Shown here: positions 50,893-60,711 of the stretch, piece after piece
Layout: every line of letters starts with the position of its first letter
How positions within the stretch are numbered: the first letter of the stretch is position 1
From: VAXT01 sp963698015
Lineage (GTDB): Bacteria > Actinomycetota > Thermoleophilia > Gaiellales > Gaiellaceae
DNA: 64,000 bases
Direction of reading: 5' to 3'
NCBI GenBank assembly: GCA_963698015.1
Contig: OY969109.1
Coordinates: forward strand, 1,364,001-1,428,000
Program-made: the position numbers and the translations under genes
Notes under the pieces: model-generated
Seen by the model: only the letters and a program-made list of their open reading frames with translations
What the model was told of the DNA's origin: nothing
Database searches by the model: none

Positions 50893-52560
50893 GTGGACGC
50901 GTCGTACGGCGCCGAGCCGGTCGCGTCGACGAAGATCGTCGCGCTGGATGCGCCCCCGGCCCATTGCTTGACGACCTGCACGGTCGAGCGCAGCTGGATG
51001 TTGGTGATCGTGCAGGTGATGGTGGCGCCGCCCGTGGCGCGGAGCGGCGATCGGGAACGGGCCGCCGGCATACGGCTGCGGCGCCTCCCGGGTCCGGCCG
51101 CAGTGGATCGTTGCGCGATATCCCGCAGGTACGGCGACTTCTCCGACCGTGACGGGGGTCGAGAGCGGGTAGTCGAAGGAGGTGGTGTCGCCGTCGGCGG
51201 TCGCCACCGTCGAGGCGTCGAACGGCGCCGCGCCGTCCTGGTCGACGAAGATCGTCGCCGAGGCGGGCGTGCCTTCCCAGTGCTTCACCACGCGGACGGT
51301 GGAGAACAGCTGGGTGTTCGTGATCGTGCAGGTGAGCGTCGCGCCGTCGGTCGCAGGGGCGATGACCGGGAACGGCCCGCCAGTGTACGGCTGCGGGCCC
51401 TGGCCGCAGTCGATCGTCGCCGAGTAGCCGGCGGGCAGCGCGACCTCGCCGACGGTGACCGGCGTCGAGAGCGGGTAGTCGAAGGAGGCGTTGTCACCGT
51501 TGGCGGTGGCGACCGTCGACGCGTCGAAGGGCGCCACGCCGTCCTCGGTCGACGAAGATCGTCGCCGAGCTCGCGGCGCACCGACCCACTGCTTCACGAC
51601 GCGAACGGTCGAGACCGGGGGCGGAGGGACGATGATGTTCGTGATCGTGCAGGTGAGGGTCGCCCCGCCGACGGCCGGGGACGTGACGGCGAACGGCCCG
51701 CCGGTGTAGGGCTGTGGGCCTGCGCCGCAGTCGATCGTCGCCGTGTAGCCGACGGGCAGCGTGACCTCGCCGACGGTGACCGACGTCGAGACCGGGTAGT
51801 CGAAGGAGGCGTTGTCGCCGTTGGCGGTGGCGACCGTCGACGCGTCGAACGGCGCTACGCCGTCTCGGTCGACGAAGATCGTCGCCGTGGAGGGCGCGCC
51901 CGACCACTGCTTCACGACGCGCACGGTCGAGAACTGCTGCGTGTTCGTGATCGTGCAGGTGAGGGTCGCGCCGCCGATATCCGGGGACGTGACCGGGAAC
52001 GGCCCGCCGGTGTAGGGCTGCGGCCCTGCGCCGCAGTCGATCGTCGCCGCGTAGCCGACGGGAACCGCGACCTCGCCGACGGTGACCGGGGTCGAGAGCG
52101 GGTAGTCGAAGGAGGCGTTGTCGCCGTCGGCCGTCGCGACCGTCGAAGCGTCGAACGGCGCAGCGCCCGTGCGGTCGACGAAGATCGTCGCCGAGGCCGG
52201 CGCTCCGACCCAGTGCTTGACCACGCGCACCGCCGAGCGCTGCTGCGTGTTCGTGATCGTGCACGTGCGGGTGGCGCCGTCGATCGCCGGGGACGTGACG
52301 GGGAACGGGCCGCCGTTGTAGGGCTGCGTGCCCAGGCCGCAGTCGATCGTCGCCGAGTAGCCGGCGGGCACCACGACTTCGCCGACGGTGACCCCCGTCG
52401 AAACGGGGTAGTCGAACGAGGCGCTGGCGCCGCTCACGGGAGCGGCCGACGAGGCATCGAAGGGAGCGGCTCCCGTGGCGTCGACGAAGATCGTCGCCGA
52501 AGCGGCTGCCCCGACCCAGTTCTTGACTACGCGCACGGTGGAGCGCTTGAGGTGGTTCCG
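50400..52560 (-). repeat. seven tandem repeats of ~300-326 bp in the surface protein gene
   Basis: The 16-mer around GACGAAGATCGTCGCC recurs at about 50624, 50929, 51245, 51551, 51877, 52177 and 52489, giving spacings of 300-326 bases. Each unit encodes VRVVK-x-W-x-G...ATIFVD, FDYP-x-ST-x-VTVGE, AGY-A-TIDCG, GGPFPVTSP and TCTITN. Central units (2-5) are most alike in DNA, which suggests recent amplification and makes the region prone to misassembly. Confidence 0.85.
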
Positions 52561-53704
52561 GACCGTGCAGTCGACATTGTCGCGCACCTTCAACCCCTGG
52601 AGGGTGAACGAGACGACCGTCGCAGGAACGTCGGTGGAGAAGATGGTCGTGCCCCCCGACACACATGTGGCCGAGTGCGGCGTGTACGCGGCCGGCACGC
52701 TCTCCGAGACGGTGAGGCTGCTCAGTGAGTCCGCCGCCGTCGGCCGCCAGACGAACCGCAGCCTCCCGTCGGCGCCCGTCGTGCCCGACTGCGTCGCGGT
52801 GGTCGTGTCCACGGGGTCGACCACGTTCGGCTCGAACCACTTGTATGCGAACTGCGACGCTGGAGGCTGCATCAGCGCCCGCCCGCTGAAGCCCCAGCCC
52901 GGCTTGTCGACCCAGGAGTCGCGGACCTGCTCGTCCGTCTCCTTCTCGACCGTGACCGTGACGCTGCACAGGTTGGAGGCGATGTCCCCCAGCGCGTCCT
53001 CGAGCTCGTCGAAATCGGTGACCAGCGTGTAGTCCGCCGTCGAGATCGGATACTCAGGGAAGCTCTTCGTGCCCGAGACCGCCTGGAGCCGCAGGGCGCT
53101 GAGCGCATCGGTCACGCCGACGCCGACACCGATCACGAACATGTGCGACGTCTGCTTGAACTGGTCGGCGACGGTGGCGGCTCCGGCCATCGGCGTGTAG
53201 TAGCCCTCTTCGTACGAGGTGCTCCCGTTGCCGACCTTGTTCGGGTTGCCGTCAGTGAGGAAGACGACGAGGTCCGGCCGGTCGCTCAACGTCTCGTTGC
53301 GAGCCTGGGCCAGGCCCGATTCCCAGTTGGTGGAGCCGCCCGGGCTGTACCTGTTCAGATACGTGGTGAGCCCGCCGTTGATCCACGACTGGGTGACGGT
53401 CTGGTACGGGCCGATGAAGTCTGGGTCGGCCGTCGTCGAGAACTTGAACACGGACATGCGCGCGCCCGTGCCGACGAGGCCCTGGGCGAGCGCCTTCGTC
53501 GCATCCCGGACCTTTTGCGTCGCGCCGGCGCTCCCGATCGACCCCGACTCGTCGAGGACGACCGCGACCTTCATTCCCTGGCAGGCGGCCAGCAGCTCCT
53601 CGTTGGGACCGGGAACGTTCGCGGTCAGCGGCACCTGGCTCGACGCGAGCGGGATCCCGGAGCAGTTGTCGTTGTTGAAGAGCTCGACGGTCAGCGGCGA
53701 TCGT
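51040..53704 (-). CDS. vWA domain and repeats 1-5 of the large surface protein
   Basis: The vWA domain occupies the first ~220 residues: MKVAVVLDESGSIGSAG (MIDAS), SVFKFSTTADPDF, DLVVFLTDGNPN and FVIGVGVGV, with a following DFDELEDALGDIASNLC. A linker with GWGFSGRALMQPP and a strand-rich domain leads into five repeats beginning STVRVVK and ending TCTITNTQ. Inside repeat 4 a -1/+1 pair of shifts replaces the expected SATIFVDR by RARRRSSSTE, visible as a local loss of the pattern. The frame is lost at about 51040. Confidence 0.75.
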
Positions 53705-54092
53705 GCTGCCTGGCGGAGGCGACGATCACGTGCTCGCTCGGGCCGACCTTGTTGGGGTCCGGCAAGAGCCCTTCCTTGATCGCCGAGTTGTTCTCGTACT
53801 GGTACGCAAGCGTGACGGTGCGATTGCCGGCGCTCTCATCGGAGTGGTTGACGCAGCGAGGAACGCCGCCGGTGATCCAGCGGGTCGATTCCCATTTCGT
53901 GTCGGCGACCGTGGCCTGGATCCGGATGTCGTATCCCGACCCCATCGGCCCGCTCGTGATCTGCGTGTTCCCCGCCCGCGCTTGCAGGCTCGTGATCGTG
54001 ATCGTCGGCGCCGCCACGGTTGCGGCCGCAAGAATCCCTGCGGCGCTGGAAAGCGCTAGAACTGCGACGAGCAGTCTCCAGCCGTTGCGCAC
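53691..54092 (-). CDS. N-terminal segment of the large surface protein
   Basis: GTG start at 54092, preceded by GAGGAC. The signal peptide (LLVAVLALSSAAGILAAATVAA) is shown here only as its core LLVAVLALSSAAGILAAA. The next ~110 residues (TITITSLQARAGNTQITS, RWITGGVPRCVNHSDE, VTLAYQYENNSA) look like an extracellular beta domain. This frame stops at 53691, but removing the shift near 53700 leads straight into PLTVELFNNDNCSGIPLASS and the vWA domain. Confidence 0.7.
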   Translation of the reverse strand: MRNGWRLLVAVLALSSAAGILAAATVAAPTITITSLQARAGNTQITSGPMGSGYDIRIQATVADTKWESTRWITGGVPRCVNHSDESAGNRTVTLAYQYENNSAIKEGLLPDPNKVGPSEHVIVASARQHDRR

Positions 54093-54155
54093 CCGACCCG
54101 TCCTCTCCGACTACGAGGCGGCCGCACACCCCCTGATTACCGGGCTGTCAATGGG

Positions 54156-54183
54156 ATCGTACGTCTCCCGCCCGCTGTGTCAA
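54156..54183 (-). promoter_or_regulatory. candidate sigma-70 promoter of the surface protein gene
   Basis: On the minus strand TTGACA (54183-54178), a 16-base spacer and TACGAT (54161-54156) precede the GTG at 54092 by about 65 bases. The -35 box overlaps the end of the phosphatase gene. Near-consensus hexamers are rare in such GC-rich DNA, which supports the call. Confidence 0.5.
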
Positions 54184-54770
54184 ACGCCCATTTGCGCGGC
54201 TTCGTCCGCGACCGCCTGGTTCCAGAGGCGGATGACCGGCGTCTCTCGCTCGTAGCCGAGGGTGCTGAGCGTGGCAGGATCGAGAGCGAACAGCCGGCCC
54301 GCGTCGGGCTCCAGGCCGAGCCATCGTGCGGCAAGGACGCGCAACACGTGACCGTGCGCGAAGAGCAGCGCGTCGCCCTCGACCGAGCGAATCTCGGCGA
54401 TCACCCGGTCGACGCGCTCGCCGACCTGAGCACCCGTCTCGCCGTCGGGGACGCCATCGTCCCAGAGCGTCCAGCCGGGCCGCTCCTCTCGGATCTCAGT
54501 GGTCGTCCTGCCCTCGTAGGCGCCGTAGTCCCACTCCATCAACTCGTCCCGCTGCACGGCCCGCTCGCCGAACCCGGCGAGGCGGCAGGTCTCGAGCGCG
54601 CGCCCGAGCGGGCTCGTCAGGACGACTGCGAACCTGCGGTTCCGGAGCGCGGAGCCGACCGCCTCGGCCTGCTCGCGGCCGTGCCCGGTGAGGGGGATCT
54701 CGGTACGCCCTGTGTGCCTGCCGCTCCGCGACCACTCCGTCTCGCCGTGTCGGACGAATACGACCTCCAC
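54180..54770 (-). CDS. histidine phosphatase (phosphoglycerate mutase-like)
   Basis: 196 residues from GTG 54770. The phosphohistidine loop VVFVRHGETEWSRSGRHTG is at the N-terminus, then TGHGREQAEAVG, TSPLGRALETCRLAG, ELMEWDYGAYEGRTTTEI and the second catalytic His in LLFAHGHVLRVLAARW. Acts on a phosphorylated small molecule, identity unknown. As sequenced it is in frame with the SDR gene upstream, giving an apparent 455-residue fusion; a one-base loss in the G-run near 54813 explains this better (see findings). Confidence 0.8.
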   Translation of the reverse strand: MEVVFVRHGETEWSRSGRHTGRTEIPLTGHGREQAEAVGSALRNRRFAVVLTSPLGRALETCRLAGFGERAVQRDELMEWDYGAYEGRTTTEIREERPGWTLWDDGVPDGETGAQVGERVDRVIAEIRSVEGDALLFAHGHVLRVLAARWLGLEPDAGRLFALDPATLSTLGYERETPVIRLWNQAVADEAAQMGV

Positions 54771-54786
54771 TGCGCCTAGTCCGGCG

Positions 54787-55544
54787 TCACATAGGACGCG
54801 TGAGGCCCCGTCGACGAGAAAGGTGGCACCGGTCACGTAGGACGAGTCGTCACTGGCGAGGAAGAGAGCCGCCTGCACGATCTCGCGCGGTCTGGCGAGC
54901 CTTCCGGTCGGCCAGTGGATCCGCCTGCGCTCGAACGCGGCCGGGTCGTCGCCGTAGATCGAGAGCAGGAGCGGCGTCTCGACGGGACCGGGGCAGAGGG
55001 CGTTGACGCGTACGCCGCGGCGCGCGAACTCGACGGCGAGCTCACGGCTCATCGCCAGCACGGCGCCCTTCGATGCGGTGTAGGAGATCTGCGACGTGGC
55101 GGCGCCGACGATCGCGACGAACGAGGCGACGTTGATCACCGAGCCGCCGCCGCGGTCGAGCAGGAGCGGAATGCCGTGCTTGCAGCACAGGAAGACGCCC
55201 TTCGCGTTGACGTCCTGGACGCGCTGCCACGCCTCGACGCTCGTCTCCAGCACCGACGCATCGTCGCCGGGCGAGATGCCGGCGTTGTTGTAGAGAACGT
55301 CGACGCCGCCGAAGCGCGAGGCCGTCTGCTCGTACATCGACGCGACCTGCTCCTCGTGGCCGACATCGACCTCGACCGCGAACGCTTCGCCCGTGCACAG
55401 CGAGACCGTCTCTTCGGCCGCCTCGCGGTTGACGTCGGCGACGCAGACCCGCGCCCCTTCCTCGGTGAACAGAATCGCGGCCTCACGGCCCATGCCGCCG
55501 CCCGCGCCCGTGATCACCGCGACCTTGTCGTCGAGCCGTCCCAT
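54787..55544 (-). CDS. short-chain dehydrogenase/reductase
   Basis: About 250 residues of classical SDR: VAVITGAGGGMGREAA cofactor loop, Asp of CVADVNRE (NAD preference), NNAGISPGDD, catalytic Ser in the VNVASFVAIVG strand, and Tyr-x3-Lys in ISYTASKGAVLAMSRE, then NALCPGPVETPLL and SYVTGATFLVDG. The ATG at 55544 overlaps the aldehyde dehydrogenase stop (ATGA). Adding one G to the GGGG run near 54813 gives a normal SDR end (GGLTRPM, stop at 54787). Probably part of the same amine catabolic operon. Confidence 0.82.
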
Positions 55545-56896
55545 CACGCCTCCGTCGAGAGGAACACGGTCTTTACCTCCGAGTAGCCGTCGAGCGCCTG
55601 CATCCCGAGCTCGCGGCCGAAGCCGGACTGCTTGAACCCGCCGAAGGGCGTCTGCACGCGCACGGAGCTGTTCGAGTTCACGGACAGGGCGCCGGTCTCC
55701 AGGGCCCGGGCGACGCGCAGCGCCCGCGCTCCGTCACGCGTCCAGATCGAGCCGGAGAGCCCGTACGGCGTGTCGTTCGCGAGCGAGATTGCCTCGGCCT
55801 CGTCCCCGAACGGGATCACCGCGGCCACGGGGCCGAACACCTCCTCGCGCGCAACGCGGTCACCGTTTGTCGCCTCGACGAGCGTGCACGGGAACCAGTA
55901 GCCGGGGCCGTCGGGCGCCTTTCCACGGAAGAGCGGCTCACCGTTGACGAACGAGGCGACCGTCTCACGGTGTTGCGCCGAGATCAGCGGGCCCATCTCC
56001 GTGGACTCGTCGGCCGGGTCACCGACCTCGACCGAGCCGGTCGCGTCGATCAAGAGCTCGACGAACCGGTCGTAGACCGAGCGCTGGACCAGGATCCGCG
56101 ATCGTGCGCAGCAGTCCTGGCCGGCGTTGTCGAAGACCGCGTACGGAGCCGATGCCGCGGCCCGCTCGAGGTCGGCGTCCTCGAAGATCACGTTCGCCGA
56201 CTTGCCGCCGAGCTCCAGCGTGACGCGCTTGATGCGATCGGCTGCGCCCCGCATGACGTCGCGGCCGACCTCGGTCGAGCCCGTGAAGCCGATCTTGGCC
56301 ACATCGGGATGCTCGACGAGTCGCTGCCCGACGACCGAGCCGGGGCCGACGACCACGTTGACGACGCCTTCGGGAATCCCCGCGTCGAGCGCGAGCTCGC
56401 CGAGGCGGAGCGCCGACAGCGGCGTCAGCTCGGCCGGCTTGAGCACGACCGTGTTCCCGCACGCGAGCGCCGGGCCGAGCTTCCAGCTCGCGATGTTGAG
56501 CGGGAAGTTCCACGGCACGATCAGCCCGACCACTCCGAGCGGCTCGCGGAACGTGGCCGCCACGCCGCCTGCGACCGGGATCGTCTCGCCGCCGTGCTTG
56601 TCGACCGCGCCGGCGTAGAAGTGGAAGACCTGCCCGACCATGGCCACCTCGCCGCGGGCGCCCGCGATCGGCTTGCCCACGTTCTCGGACTCGATGCGGG
56701 CGAGCTCCTCCGCGTGCTCCTCGACCAGGCCGGCGAGCCCCCGCAGCAGTCGGGCGCGATCCTGGGGCGCTAGCCCCTGCCAGGCGGGGAATGCCTTCTT
56801 TGCCCTCGCGACGGCCTCGTCCGTCTCCTCGACGCCTGCCTGCGGAAGCTCGGCGATCGGCTGCTCGGTCGCCGGGTTGACGACGGTGAGGCTCAT
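55544..56896 (-). CDS. aldehyde dehydrogenase, PuuC-like
   Basis: 450 residues, somewhat short at the N-terminus (starts LTVVNPATEQPIAELPQAG). Motifs: VPWNFPLNIA, the general-base Glu in TLELGGKSANVIF, the nucleophilic Cys in NAGQDCCARSRI and the PFGGFKQSGFGRE end. Coupled by ATGA to the glutamine-synthetase-like gene upstream and the SDR downstream. In the Puu route such an enzyme oxidises gamma-glutamyl-aminoaldehydes; that function is inferred from the pairing with a GS-like ligase. Confidence 0.85.
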   Translation of the reverse strand: MSLTVVNPATEQPIAELPQAGVEETDEAVARAKKAFPAWQGLAPQDRARLLRGLAGLVEEHAEELARIESENVGKPIAGARGEVAMVGQVFHFYAGAVDKHGGETIPVAGGVAATFREPLGVVGLIVPWNFPLNIASWKLGPALACGNTVVLKPAELTPLSALRLGELALDAGIPEGVVNVVVGPGSVVGQRLVEHPDVAKIGFTGSTEVGRDVMRGAADRIKRVTLELGGKSANVIFEDADLERAAASAPYAVFDNAGQDCCARSRILVQRSVYDRFVELLIDATGSVEVGDPADESTEMGPLISAQHRETVASFVNGEPLFRGKAPDGPGYWFPCTLVEATNGDRVAREEVFGPVAAVIPFGDEAEAISLANDTPYGLSGSIWTRDGARALRVARALETGALSVNSNSSVRVQTPFGGFKQSGFGRELGMQALDGYSEVKTVFLSTEA

Positions 56897-58226
56897 CCTC
56901 GCTCGAAGAGGCGCTCGCGCTCGTAGCCGGTGACGACTTCGTCGAACAGCCGCTGCTCCGTGCGGGCGTAGTTGAGGTAGTGGTCGACGACCTGGTCGCC
57001 GAACGCCTCGCGCGCCATCGTGCCCGACTCGAGGGCGGCGATCGCCTCGTGCATCGTCGAAGGGAAGCGCTCGACGTCGGACTCGTAGGCGTTCCCCTCG
57101 AGCTCGGGCGGGGGCTCGAGCCCGTGCTCGATCCCGTGCAACCCGGCCGCGATCAGCGCGGCGAAGGCCAGATACGGATTGACGTCCGCTCCGGGGATGC
57201 GGCTCTCCACGCGCAGGCCAGCGCCGTGGCCGACGACGCGGAACCCGCAGGTCCGGTTGTCGCGGCCCCAGGCGAGCGAGGTCGGCGCCCAGCTCCCGGC
57301 CATGAACCGTTTGTAGGAGTTGATCGTCGGCGCGAGGAAGATCGCCAGCTCGCACGCGCACGCGATCTGCCCGGCGAGGAAGTGGCGGAACTCGTCGGTC
57401 TCGCCGCGAACGCGTTCTCCTCGCCCCGCCACAGGCTGGCGTGGATGTGGCACGAGGATCCGACCTCCGTGTGGTACGGCTTGGCCATGAAGGTGATCGA
57501 GCACTCGTGCTGGTGCGCGATCTCCTTGGCGCCATTCTTGAAGACGACGTGGTTGTCCGCGGTGCGCAGAGCGTCCGCGTACTTGAAGTTGATCTCGTGC
57601 TGCCCCGGCCCCGCCTCGCCCTTCGAGTTCTCGACGACGAGCCCGGCGCCCTTCATAGCGTTTCGGATCGCGCGGATCAGGCCCTCGTCGTACGTCGTGG
57701 CGAGGATGTGATAGTCGAGGATGTAGGGGACCGAGGGCGTCAGGTCGCGGTAGTGCTTGGCGTGCGCCTCGGCGTAGGTCTCGCGGAAGAGGAAGAACTC
57801 GAGCTCGGAGCCGAACATGGCTGAGAGCCCGAGCGCCTCCGCCTTCTCGATCTGCGCGCGCAGCACCTGGCGGGGAGAGGGGGCGACCGGCGAGCCGTCG
57901 TGCATGAGCACATCGCACAGGACGAGCGCCGTCGCTTCGAGCCACGGGATCCGTCGCAGTGTCTCCAGGTCGGGACTGAGCCCGAAGTCGCCGTAGCCGC
58001 GCGCCCAGCTCGCGATCTCGTAGCCGGGGACGGGATCCATCTCCATCTCGAGGGCGAGCAGGTAGTTGCACCCTTCCACAGGGTGCCCGGCGTCGAGCTC
58101 CTCGAGGAAGAACTCGGCGTCGACCCGTTTGCCCATGAGGCGGCCCTGCATGTCCGTGAACGCGACGACGACGGTGTCGATCGAGCCCGACCCGACCTCG
58201 GCCTGCAGTTCGGAAAGCGCCAGCAC
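56893..58226 (-). pseudogene. glutamine synthetase-like gamma-glutamylamine ligase, frameshifted
   Basis: GTG start at 58226. Type I GS fold: VVVAFTDMQGRLMGKRVDAEFF beta-grasp (shown partly as FTDMQGRLMGKR), MFGSELEFFLFRE metal ligands, GEAGPGQHEINFKYAD and the ATP-side GSSCHIHASLWRGEEN. At 57404-57408 one base is missing; allowing for it gives ENAFAGETDEFRHFLAG and continues through NSYKRFMAGSWAPTSLAWG, RVESRIPGADVNPYLAFAA to the stop at 56893. Length 3n+2 agrees. Followed by aldehyde dehydrogenase and SDR genes, it more likely glutamylates an amine (PuuA/IpuC/ethanolamine type) than ammonia. Confidence 0.8.
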
Positions 58227-58279
58227 GGCCGCTCGATCCTAGTGCAACCTCGACGCGCCGCCGCTGCCGTCGAGCGGCC
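58227..58279. repeat. 10-bp inverted repeat in the divergent GS-usp spacer
   Basis: GGCCGCTCGA (58227-58236) and TCGAGCGGCC (58270-58279) are perfect inverted copies with a 33-base interval, beginning at the base next to the GS start codon. The 112-base spacer must contain promoters for both units, so an operator or looping site is possible. Confidence 0.4.
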
Positions 58280-58338
58280 CCTCGCTTGACTCGCCGCCAC
58301 CCACTCGGGAGACTCCGCGCGAGAAAAGGAGGTGTGTG

Positions 58339-58764
58339 ATGAGCTGGAAGACCATCGTCGTGGGCATCGACGAGGGCGAGCCGTCGCAGCGCGCACTCGA
58401 GCGTGCGGCCGACCTGGCGGAGTCGTCCGGCGGGCAGCTGGTGGTGACGAGCGCTGCGGCGGTGTTGACCGGAATGGCCGCCGCGCACGGGGTCGGGCCT
58501 TGGGATCCGGCGGATCCACCGGAGCAGCACCGCGAAGAGCTCCAGCACGCTCATGAGTACCTGAGTCGCCGGAACGTCGCCGCGGAGTTCGTGCTCGGGG
58601 GCGGCGATCCGGCCGACGCCATCCTGGAGGTGGCCGAGAAGCACCACGCCGACCTGATCGTCGTCGGCACGCGGGAGGCCGGCTTCGGAGAACGTCTGCT
58701 CAGCGGCAGCGTCAGCAGGGCCGTCGCAAAGAAGGCTCACAACGACGTCCTCATTGTCCACTGA
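58339..58764 (+). CDS. universal stress protein
   Basis: 141 residues from ATG 58339 with a strong AAAGGAGG site. Single UspA domain: KTIVVGIDEGEPSQRAL, GDPADAILEVAEKHHADLIVVGTRE and the ATP-loop pattern GFGERLLSGSVSRAVAKKAHNDVLIVH, here with intact small residues for nucleotide binding. It precedes the permease on the same strand by 92 bases. Fits a stress or starvation role alongside amine uptake. Confidence 0.88.
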   Translation: MSWKTIVVGIDEGEPSQRALERAADLAESSGGQLVVTSAAAVLTGMAAAHGVGPWDPADPPEQHREELQHAHEYLSRRNVAAEFVLGGGDPADAILEVAEKHHADLIVVGTREAGFGERLLSGSVSRAVAKKAHNDVLIVH

Positions 58765-58856
58765 TTCCGGGCCGGCGCCGCTCGACCCGGCAACGGCTCC
58801 AACGCAGAATCCTCGGGCGCTCGATCCCTTGACGGAGGCTTCTGCAGCGGGGGTAA

Positions 58857-60263
58857 ATGGCCCACCACGAACTTGGAGGTCGGATGAGTAGCGGACCCGA
58901 GGTTTCGCAACACAGCACCGCCATCGACGACCGGGCACAGCTGCACAGGCTCGGTTACGCGCAGGAGCTGTTCCGGTCGATGGGCGGGTTCCAGAACTTC
59001 GCAATCTCGTTCACGATCATCTCGATCCTCGCTGGGTGCCTGACGTCGTACGCGATCGCGTTCAACCAGGGCGGCCCGGTGGCGATCACGTGGGGGTGGC
59101 TGATCGTCGGCGGCTTCTGCATCTTCGTCTCGCTGGCGCTGGGTGAAATCGCTTCCACGTACCCAACGGCCGGCGGGTTGTACTTCTGGTCGTCGAAGAT
59201 CCCCGGAGGAAGTCCCGGGTGGGGCTGGTTCACCGGGTGGTTCAACCTCGTTGGCCAGATCGCCGTCACTGCCTCGATCGGCTTCGGCTGCGCGATCTTC
59301 ATGACGTCGTGGCTGAACCTGATCACGGACGGCAGCTACGGCAACACGTACCACTGGATCTACCTCACCTACGCCGGGATCATGCTCGCGGCCGGCCTGA
59401 TCAACATGTTCAAGGTGTCGATCACGGCCGTGCTCAACGCGTTCTCGGCCTGGTGGCACATGATCGGCGTGCTGTTCATCGTCGTGGTGATGATCGCGAT
59501 CCCTGATCACCACCGGTCCGTCGGCTACGTCTTCGGCCAGACGATCAACAACACCGGCTTCAGCGGAGGCACGACATCGGGAATCGTCTTCTTCTACGTC
59601 TTCCTGACCGGCCTCCTGATGGCCCAGTACACGATCACGGGCTACGACGCTTCGGCGCACATGAGCGAGGAGACGCGGAGTGCCTCGATCGGCGCGGCCT
59701 GGGGCATGGTCATGTCCGTCGTCGTGTCGGTGATCTTCGGCTTCATCCTGCTCGTCGCGGTGACCTTCGCCGTCCCCAACGACAAGGACGCGGCGGCGGC
59801 CGGAGGAGGCATCGTCACCTACATCTGGCAGACGTCGATGAGCACGCACTGGGCCGAGGTGCTGCTCTTCATCGCGGTGGTCGCCAGACGTTCTGCACCA
59901 TCGCGTCGACGACTTCGGCCTCGCGGATGATGTTCGCGTTCTCCCGGGACGGCGCAGTGCCAGGGCACAAGCTCTGGAGCCAAGTCTCCAAGGGCGACCG
60001 CATCCCGATCTACACGGTCTGGGGCATCGTCGTCATGGCGTTCCTGACGTCCCTGCCGGCGTGGTGGTTCAACTACACGGGCTACTTCGCCTCGACCGCG
60101 ATCGCGGTGATCGGCCTCTACATCGCGTTCATGCTGCCGGTCATCCTCAGGCTTCGCGCAGGAGACAAGTTCGAGCGCGGCGCCTGGAGCCTCGGCCGGC
60201 ACTACAAGTGGATCGACTGGATCGCGATCCTCTGGATCATCTTCATCTGCATCGTGTTCATGC

Positions 60264-60292
<29 letters not shown>
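58857..60292 (+). pseudogene. APC-family amino acid/amine permease, frameshifted and cut at the end
   Basis: ATG 58857 (ATG 58884 after GGAGG is an alternative). Family motifs: QNFAISFTIISILAGCLTSY, AITWGWLIVGGFCIFVSLALGE, TGYDASAHMSEETRSAS. At about 59890 one base is missing; restoring it gives QTFCTIASTTSASRMMFAFSRDGAVPGHK and the remaining helices. The 3n+2 length agrees. The last helix (WIIFICIVFMLQ) then runs into foreign AT-rich sequence from about 60264 with a chance stop at 60290, so the normal C-terminal tail is absent. Eukaryotic-type GABA/choline permease relatives and the GS-like gene suggest an amine substrate. Confidence 0.78.
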
Positions 60293-60695
<403 letters not shown>

Positions 60696-60711
60696 GCGCG
60701 ATCCTAGACCC

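Larger units (their letters stand above)
49928..54092 (-). pseudogene. very large vWA/repeat surface protein, interrupted by frameshifts
   Basis: One gene of about 4.2 kb (~1388 codons) when five to six one-base shifts are allowed: near 53700 (one base missing), 51577 (one missing) and 51546 (one extra), 51040 (one extra) and 50893 (one extra); the sum agrees with the 3n+1 length. Order: signal peptide, an unassigned N-terminal domain, a von Willebrand A domain with MIDAS DESGS and LTDGNPN, a Thr/Pro beta region, seven ~100-residue Ig/prealbumin-like repeats and a DUF11-type domain with a basic end. A cell-surface adhesin-like role is inferred. The parts are listed separately below. Confidence 0.75.

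Noticed and set aside
50400..52560. CRISPR-like array
   Set aside because: The repeats are ~300 bp, in frame and encode a recurring protein domain; no short repeat-spacer pattern exists.
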